64,000 nt of DNA, from positions 179,056,056-179,120,055 of the forward strand of contig NC_071389.1 of NCBI RefSeq assembly GCF_022682495.2, given 5' to 3'. Shown one piece after another: positions 62,501-64,000 of this stretch. A program made the position numbers and the translations under genes. The notes under the pieces are model-generated. The model did not search any database. It was not told the origin of the DNA and saw nothing but the letters and a program-made list of their open reading frames with translations. Origin of the DNA: Desmodus rotundus. Its lineage: Eukaryota > Chordata > Mammalia > Chiroptera > Phyllostomidae. Numbering within the stretch: the stretch's first letter is position 1; every line of letters starts with the position of its first letter.

Positions 62501-63904
62501 TTCATAGCATCCTTACCAGGCATAGCTCTAGGATATGGTGCTCCAGTTCATCCTATGATGATGACAGCGGCCCTTCCAGCTGAGGCAGTACAAGAGACAG
62601 TCCGGAAGTATTTCCCAGAGACCTGGATCTGGGACTTGGTGCCACTTGAGTAAGTTGTGCATTGCCTGGAATTTAGTTTAAAAGAAGATCTGCATCCTCC
62701 TCTGTGATTCCAGTGTTATCTTTTGTTCCCGATCCGTTTGGTTCTACCCCGTTCCTTTCTGGTAAATATTTAGGTTAATAGTTCATTGATCTCATAGTGA
62801 AACAATGCAACTTTTTTTCTAATTTGGTCTTGAAGTACCTAAAATAATAGAAAGCAGGAAGCTAGTCTCGCCCCTAAAAAGAAAAGAAAAACTTTCAGAG
62901 ATTTCAATAATAGTGACAAAATTTATATCAAGTTTAATATTTACCCCACTAGGTTCCTAAGTTATCATGCTTTAGGATCAGCTATGATACATGCCCCAAA
63001 AAAGGTGGGGGGTGGTGATTCATTCACTGTCCTCCTCTTTTTATTTTCACTTAGTTCATCAGGTAACGGTGAGTGGACAGTAAAGGTCCCTGACACCATC
63101 ACAAAGTGGAAGGCCAGTGCACTGTGCTTGTCTGGAAAAACAGGGCTTGGCCTCTCCCCCATCATCTCTCTTCAAGTCTTCCAGCCCTTCTTCCTAGAAC
63201 TCACTCTCCCCTACTCTGTGGTGCGAGGAGAAGCCTTTACACTTAAAGCCACTGTGTTCAACTACTTGTCCTACTGCATCCGGGTAAGAACACTTCTCTA
63301 GAGATGAGCAAAAGTGCAAGGAAGGAACACAATCACCATTCATTACCTAGGTCTCCTAGGCCATGTCTTTGTAAATCATAATTGAATGTGATGGAAATTA
63401 ATTTTGGAGTGGAACAGGAACTAAGAGCAAACTACCTCACATGTGCAGGGTGGCAGGTTATATCCATTTGGGGCTCTATGTTATCTGCGTATTCCTAATT
63501 TCAGATGGTATCTCCACCTGATTACTTCATTTTTCACTCTAATAAAAAATCTTTTCCTTGTGTTGGTACAAGCTTAAATTCTGGACATTTGTCCCAATTC
63601 CTGTCAGTTTTTAATTCCTTTATTGTAAACATCTAAACAACAAAGTATTTGACAGGATTTTCCATTTGAATAATTTCTCGAAGCCTCTGAATTAGTATGC
63701 ATTGTCCCTTTAAGCGGCAGTCCCCTATTACTGACCCTCTGCTTGTGCTCAACCCTGTGGGCGGGTATGGGGGACAGGTCAGCATAGAGCTGGAGGACTC
63801 TCCTGCCTTCTTGGCTGTCCCAATAAAGAAGAATGAAGAATCTCACTGTGTCTGTGGTGACGGGCGGAAAACTATGTCCTGGGCTGTGACCCTCAAATCG
63901 CTGG
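31199..63904 (+). CDS. Gene 2: alpha-2-macroglobulin family protein, N-terminal part (20 exons)
   Basis: Secreted broad-range protease inhibitor of the A2M/PZP/ovostatin group. Join of 31199-31281, 33771-33954, 34618-34771, 34935-34987, 35563-35583, 36041-36209, 36937-37021, 39102-39225, 40816-40930, 42998-43107, 44574-44735, 45497-45724, 46824-46887, 52932-53074, 55860-56009, 58353-58517, 60221-60326, 62508-62649, 63055-63283, 63778-63904. These 2614 nt give 871 codons plus one base. Signal peptide, then MG1-MG6 with bait region, then MG7. It stays open throughout. Cysteines equivalent to those of the interchain disulphide of A2M dimers are present (SESICEEF and NSNCFDN). The 3' exons lie beyond the window. 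VPEKACV and [14 protein letters not shown] suggest an ovostatin-like member, but A2M/PZP-like remains possible. Confidence 0.91.
31418..31785 (+). mobile_element. Older LINE-1 3' end, sense
   Basis: It runs from cttatatgtggaatctaatg through gattaccagaggaaa to accccaataaattcaataaa. It starts about 135 bp after exon 1 of gene 2, within intron 1. Confidence 0.78.
32450..33380 (-). mobile_element. Probable solitary endogenous retrovirus LTR
   Basis: On the minus strand there is an AATAAAAG polyadenylation signal (32572-32580) followed by a U5-like CT-rich, TG-rich stretch. Upstream is a U3-like region with aaaatggagtca, a phrase common in mammalian class I LTRs (33175-33190). No gag, pol or env is seen nearby, so it is probably a solo LTR in intron 1 of gene 2, antisense to the gene. 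Ends are approximate and the family is not identified. Confidence 0.5.
33480..33570 (+). mobile_element. LINE-1 3' tail, sense, with (AAAT)/(AAAC) repeats
   Basis: A short G-rich stretch, then ctgtaatagtgtaaacaata and a microsatellite tail (33535-33567). It lies 200 bp before exon 2 of gene 2. Confidence 0.65.
33771..33954 (+). CDS. Gene 2 exon 2 (MG1)
   Basis: Begins after ctccacag and reads [19 protein letters not shown] then [19 protein letters not shown], ending FYCSPFI. I end it at the weak donor gtcagc, in phase 0, because that gives [15 protein letters not shown], the family length. The reading continues open past a cag|gataag (GA, not GT) to TAA at 33988. The donor choice is the least certain in this gene. 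Confidence 0.8.
34618..34771 (+). CDS. Gene 2 exon 3 (MG1-MG2)
   Basis: Between ttttacag and gtatcg: [20 protein letters not shown], then [20 protein letters not shown] and [15 protein letters not shown] is one of the best conserved A2M-family motifs. Confidence 0.93.
34935..34987 (+). CDS. Gene 2 exon 4 (MG2)
   Basis: A 53-nt exon, the family length, between gtttcag and gtgagt. It encodes [18 protein letters not shown], aligned to A2M VKFRVVSMDENFHPLNEL. Confidence 0.92.
35563..35583 (+). CDS. Gene 2 exon 5, a 21-nt micro-exon
   Basis: Between cttttcag and gtaggt, encoding FPVVYIE (A2M IPLVYIQ). The 21-nt size and phase 0 on both sides match the micro-exon of A2M. Confidence 0.9.
36041..36209 (+). 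CDS. Gene 2 exon 6 (MG2)
   Basis: Between tctatag and gtaaga: [20 protein letters not shown], then [19 protein letters not shown] and HSFEVDEY. It aligns along its whole length with A2M DPKGNRIAQWQSF through TVEEF. Confidence 0.93.
36937..37021 (+). CDS. Gene 2 exon 7 (MG3)
   Basis: An 85-nt exon between caacag and gtaagt, encoding [20 protein letters not shown] then [16 protein letters not shown] is a family hallmark. The last codon (Leu) is split before exon 8. Confidence 0.92.
37190..37440 (-). mobile_element. MIR SINE
   Basis: Reverse complement of MIR: tttactgaacacttaaaatg, ctgtgagatggggatag, cagatgaggaaactctaaca, then aatttaaatccaatagtctg. Split by an (AAAAC)n run at about 37344-37363. 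In intron 7 of gene 2. Confidence 0.78.
38235..38606 (+). mobile_element. Old interspersed repeat, family not named (copy 2 of 3)
   Basis: It starts gctgctgtattaaaatacca and has the cttataaacaacagaattta block, cctcacatggtggaag and a tail near agaccatacca. Related to 9931-10322 and 47200-47930. The layout is common in mammalian introns, but I cannot name the family with certainty. Confidence 0.6.
39102..39225 (+). CDS. Gene 2 exon 8 (MG3)
   Basis: Between ttatag and gtatat: [20 protein letters not shown], then [18 protein letters not shown]. The Cys of SESIC fits the A2M position that forms the interchain disulphide with the Cys in exon 12, so a disulphide dimer is possible. Confidence 0.92.
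39748..40302. mobile_element. DNA-transposon remnant with inverted ends
   Basis: The left end acagtcatgtgctgcataac and right end acgtgatgtatgact are degenerate inverted repeats. The inside has ccaggttgtacagtaacat-like blocks (40115-40205). It looks like an internally deleted non-autonomous cut-and-paste element, Tigger-type by recollection. In intron 8 of gene 2. Confidence 0.6.
40816..40930 (+). CDS. Gene 2 exon 9 (MG3)
   Basis: A 115-nt exon, the family length, between cttcag and gtctgt. It encodes [20 protein letters not shown] then [18 protein letters not shown]. Confidence 0.92.
41832..42091. mobile_element. Tigger-like MITE, nearly complete
   Basis: 260 bp with terminal inverted repeats: it starts cagtagtccccttatctgtg and ends aataagggctactactg. 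Internal attccagaaataaacaa and ggttgggtactattgg fit a common mammalian mariner/Tigger-derived MITE. In intron 9 of gene 2. Confidence 0.72.
42684..42841 (-). mobile_element. VES SINE (bat tRNA-derived), 5'-truncated
   Basis: The + strand reads aaagattttatttattttta, then agaaacatcaatgtgtggtt, catgtgccctgactggtaat and accagtgaccctttgggtt. This is the reverse complement of a VES SINE. The tRNA-like head is missing beyond 42841. VES SINEs are known from Yangochiroptera, so this is the best taxonomic marker in the window. Confidence 0.8.
42998..43107 (+). CDS. Gene 2 exon 10 (MG3-MG4)
   Basis: A 110-nt exon, the family length, between ttttcag and gtaaaa: [20 protein letters not shown], then [26 protein letters not shown] matches A2M RQGIPFFGQ. 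The Cys in GSCK is not found in A2M. Confidence 0.92.
43108..44573. other. Gene 2 intron 10: nothing recognised
   Basis: AT-rich intron with no clear repeat and no conserved frame. Confidence 0.5.
44574..44735 (+). CDS. Gene 2 exon 11 (MG4)
   Basis: A 162-nt exon, the family length, between tttgcag and gtaagt: [20 protein letters not shown], then [27 protein letters not shown] corresponds to A2M TTDEHGL. NKT is an N-glycosylation sequon. Confidence 0.93.
44890..44985 (-). mobile_element. LINE-1 3' UTR scrap, antisense
   Basis: ttttattgttgtccaattaa followed by a C-rich cccccattgctctcccccc stretch. In intron 11 of gene 2. Confidence 0.68.
45497..45724 (+). CDS. Gene 2 exon 12 (MG4-MG5)
   Basis: Between cattag and gtgaga: [20 protein letters not shown], then [20 protein letters not shown] and [20 protein letters not shown]. 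The Cys of NSNCF matches A2M Cys431 of the interchain disulphide. FSPSKS and HYILNG are conserved. Confidence 0.93.
46270..46460 (+). mobile_element. MIR-type SINE, sense
   Basis: cttggacaatttacctactc, gtaaagagaaatgtcagtca, then tttcagtgcttggaacacag follow the order of a MIR in sense orientation. In intron 12 of gene 2. Confidence 0.6.
46824..46887 (+). CDS. Gene 2 exon 13 (MG5)
   Basis: A 64-nt exon, the family length, between gtcttag and gtgagt, encoding [20 protein letters not shown] then D. It is followed by a 6-kb intron filled with LINE material. Confidence 0.9.
47200..47930 (+). mobile_element. Old interspersed repeat, interrupted (copy 3 of 3)
   Basis: The first part (47200-47465) has gtttcctattgcttctgtaa and the caaggtgtcagcaagac block. 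The second part (47750-47930) has gtgattacattgggcccac and tattctgcct. Between them lie (CT)n (47469-47508) and a 180-bp insert ending aactgaaactaatattgta, a tail type seen on older LINEs. In intron 13 of gene 2. Confidence 0.6.
47469..47508 (+). repeat. (CT)n microsatellite
   Basis: About 20 CT units inside an old interspersed repeat in intron 13 of gene 2. Confidence 0.92.
48895..50870 (-). mobile_element. HAL1-like half-LINE, antisense
   Basis: On the minus strand it starts at about 50870 with ttctggccaagatggaggca, a typical LINE 5' start, then cagaactgacagaaaattga. It continues through an ORF1-type region and ends at 48895 with the bat LINE-1 3' tail (attacagttgtcccattt on +). No reverse transcriptase or endonuclease segment lies between. 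That layout, about 2 kb with ORF1 only, is known for HAL1. A T25 run (50103-50127) interrupts it. In intron 13 of gene 2. Confidence 0.65.
51015..51375 (-). mobile_element. LINE-1 3' end, antisense
   Basis: ttttattgttgttcaagtac, a C-rich block, then the cacttagcataatgctctcc segment. In intron 13 of gene 2. Confidence 0.82.
51420..51900 (-). mobile_element. Old LINE-1 ORF2 remnant, antisense
   Basis: AT-rich sequence with decayed antisense ORF2 phrases, such as the gacataaaacagtccacaat and gttgattttcttaaacaag blocks. Highly diverged, so the ends are approximate. Confidence 0.5.
52932..53074 (+). CDS. Gene 2 exon 14 (MG5)
   Basis: Between ctccag and gtgggt: [20 protein letters not shown], then [20 protein letters not shown] and IEKCFANK. 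It corresponds to A2M [28 protein letters not shown] in part; the ESDIAP motif is clear. Confidence 0.93.
53075..55859. other. Gene 2 intron 14: nothing recognised
   Basis: 2.8 kb of mostly AT-rich, apparently single-copy sequence, with a small GC-richer island at 54330-54440. No repeat or RNA gene is identified. Confidence 0.5.
55860..56009 (+). CDS. Gene 2 exon 15 (MG6)
   Basis: A 150-nt exon, the family length, between taacag and gtgagt: [20 protein letters not shown], then [20 protein letters not shown] and [14 protein letters not shown] is a hallmark of A2M-type MG6 (A2M CALRAVDQS). Confidence 0.94.
56220..56460 (-). mobile_element. MIR-like SINE remnant
   Basis: gtgcccagcacaggacctta and gctcaacatatcttaatgaa are followed by tacctcaattttataaatga and ggtggaattcgaacc. 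The pieces are MIR-like but not in a fully consistent order, so two remnants are possible. In intron 15 of gene 2. Confidence 0.45.
56655..56765 (-). mobile_element. LINE-1 3' end scrap, antisense
   Basis: cttttattgttatttaatta and catccctccaccccacccca form the antisense tail of the local LINE-1. In intron 15 of gene 2. Confidence 0.72.
57880..58180 (-). mobile_element. LINE-1 3' end, antisense
   Basis: tgctattacagttgtcccaa, a C-rich block, then ccacatataagtgagaccat. It ends about 170 bp before exon 16 of gene 2. Confidence 0.8.
58353..58517 (+). CDS. Gene 2 exon 16 (MG6 up to the bait region)
   Basis: A 165-nt exon between ttttcag and gtaatt: [18 protein letters not shown], then [20 protein letters not shown] and [21 protein letters not shown] corresponds to A2M VYNLLPEKD. 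The Cys of EGCIS is conserved. Confidence 0.92.
58518..60220. other. Gene 2 intron 16: mostly single-copy
   Basis: It contains the alternating purine-pyrimidine tract at 59745-59880. No other repeat or gene is seen. Confidence 0.5.
59745..59880. repeat. Alternating purine-pyrimidine tract
   Basis: CA/TG/TA alternation over about 135 bp (for example cacacatacacatatata and catacgtgtgtgtgcatatg). Such tracts can adopt Z-form DNA. In intron 16 of gene 2. Confidence 0.85.
60221..60326 (+). CDS. Gene 2 exon 17 (start of the bait region)
   Basis: Between cttttag and gtgaga: [19 protein letters not shown], then [29 protein letters not shown] corresponds to A2M GLKAFTNSKIRKP, after which the fast-evolving bait region begins. 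It holds a single Arg (LLRSD). Confidence 0.92.
60615..62455 (-). mobile_element. LINE-1 3' half, antisense, with a sense tail at its far end
   Basis: The minus strand encodes the ORF2 C-terminus ([20 protein letters not shown] and [16 protein letters not shown]) and 3' UTR. A T27 run (61838-61864) interrupts it. At 62407-62452 a short sense LINE-1 tail (gacaactgtaattgaataac plus A/T run) follows in the opposite direction. Exon 18 of gene 2 begins 55 bp further on. Confidence 0.85.
62508..62649 (+). CDS. Gene 2 exon 18 (bait region end, MG6 end)
   Basis: Between ttcatag and gtaagt: [20 protein letters not shown], then [18 protein letters not shown] and [24 protein letters not shown] is the conserved block just after the bait in A2M. 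The preceding bait stretch has no Lys or Arg. A LINE-1 lies 50-100 bp upstream of the acceptor. Confidence 0.93.
63055..63283 (+). CDS. Gene 2 exon 19 (MG7)
   Basis: Between cacttag and gtaaga: [20 protein letters not shown], then [20 protein letters not shown] and NYLSYCIR. It is very close to A2M VPDTITEWKA and [22 protein letters not shown]. Confidence 0.94.
63778..63904 (+). CDS. Gene 2 exon 20, last exon in window
   Basis: Between gggacag and gtgagt: [20 protein letters not shown], then [20 protein letters not shown] and SL, ending in the first base of a split codon. The next exon should continue G-K/N-VN; it lies beyond 64000 if the gene is collinear. Confidence 0.92.
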
Positions 63905-64000
63905 GTGAGTGGTAATGATTCGCTTTCCTCTCTGACCCAAATATATGTCTTTTTTTCCTTAACAATGATCAATTGAAACAAAAACATTATGTATATTGAG

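Noticed and set aside
1..64000. CRISPR arrays, operons, bacterial terminators, origins
   Set aside because: The sequence is mammalian nuclear DNA with introns and LINE/SINE repeats; no array of equal repeats and spacers is present.

Overview
Organism: this is nuclear DNA of a mammal, most likely a bat of the Yangochiroptera (microbat) group. The intronic SINE at 42684-42841 looks like a VES SINE, and the many LINE-1 3' ends share a tail seen in bat genomes (ggggtgggg...ctgtaat(t/a)gaataacaataaaa). Genes are split by many introns with GT-AG borders. There is no sign of bacterial or viral gene organisation.

Genes: the window holds parts of two alpha-2-macroglobulin (A2M) family protease-inhibitor genes, both on the + strand and head to tail. 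Gene 1 (2631-15468) shows only its 3' part: 15 exons equivalent to A2M exons 21-35, covering the CUB/thioester domain (intact CGEQN at 5210-5224) and the receptor-binding domain, ending in TGA. Gene 2 (31199-63904) shows only its 5' part: 20 exons equivalent to A2M exons 1-20, from signal peptide through the macroglobulin (MG) domains and bait region, stopping one split codon before the point where gene 1 begins. All 35 exons are open and phase-compatible, and most sizes are those expected for the family (e.g. 53, 21, 85, 115, 110, 64, 52, 84, 177, 91, 69, 103 nt). Sequence flavour ([21 protein letters not shown] and so on) suggests an ovostatin/A2M/PZP-like member. I do not assign a symbol.

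Layout: 1-2630 is the intron upstream of the first visible exon of gene 1 and is mostly two oppositely oriented LINE-1 pieces. 2631-15468 is gene 1. 15469-31198 is a 15.7 kb intergenic stretch with many LINE-1 3' ends, a MIR and a roughly 240-bp direct duplication (21685-21930 / 27365-27600). 31199-63904 is gene 2; its introns carry a probable retroviral LTR (intron 1), MIRs, two DNA-transposon remnants, a VES SINE, a HAL1-like half-LINE and several LINE-1s.

Most interesting points: (1) the visible halves of the two genes are exactly complementary (871 codons + split codon + 590 residues = 1462 aa, A2M being 1474), so the sequence alone cannot tell tandem paralogues from one permuted or mis-ordered gene. 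(2) The receptor-binding domain of gene 1 lacks both lysines that in A2M bind LRP1 and both cysteines of the last A2M disulphide, and has four N-glycosylation sequons. (3) The bait region of gene 2 is hydrophobic, Met-rich and almost free of Lys/Arg. No wholly new system was found.
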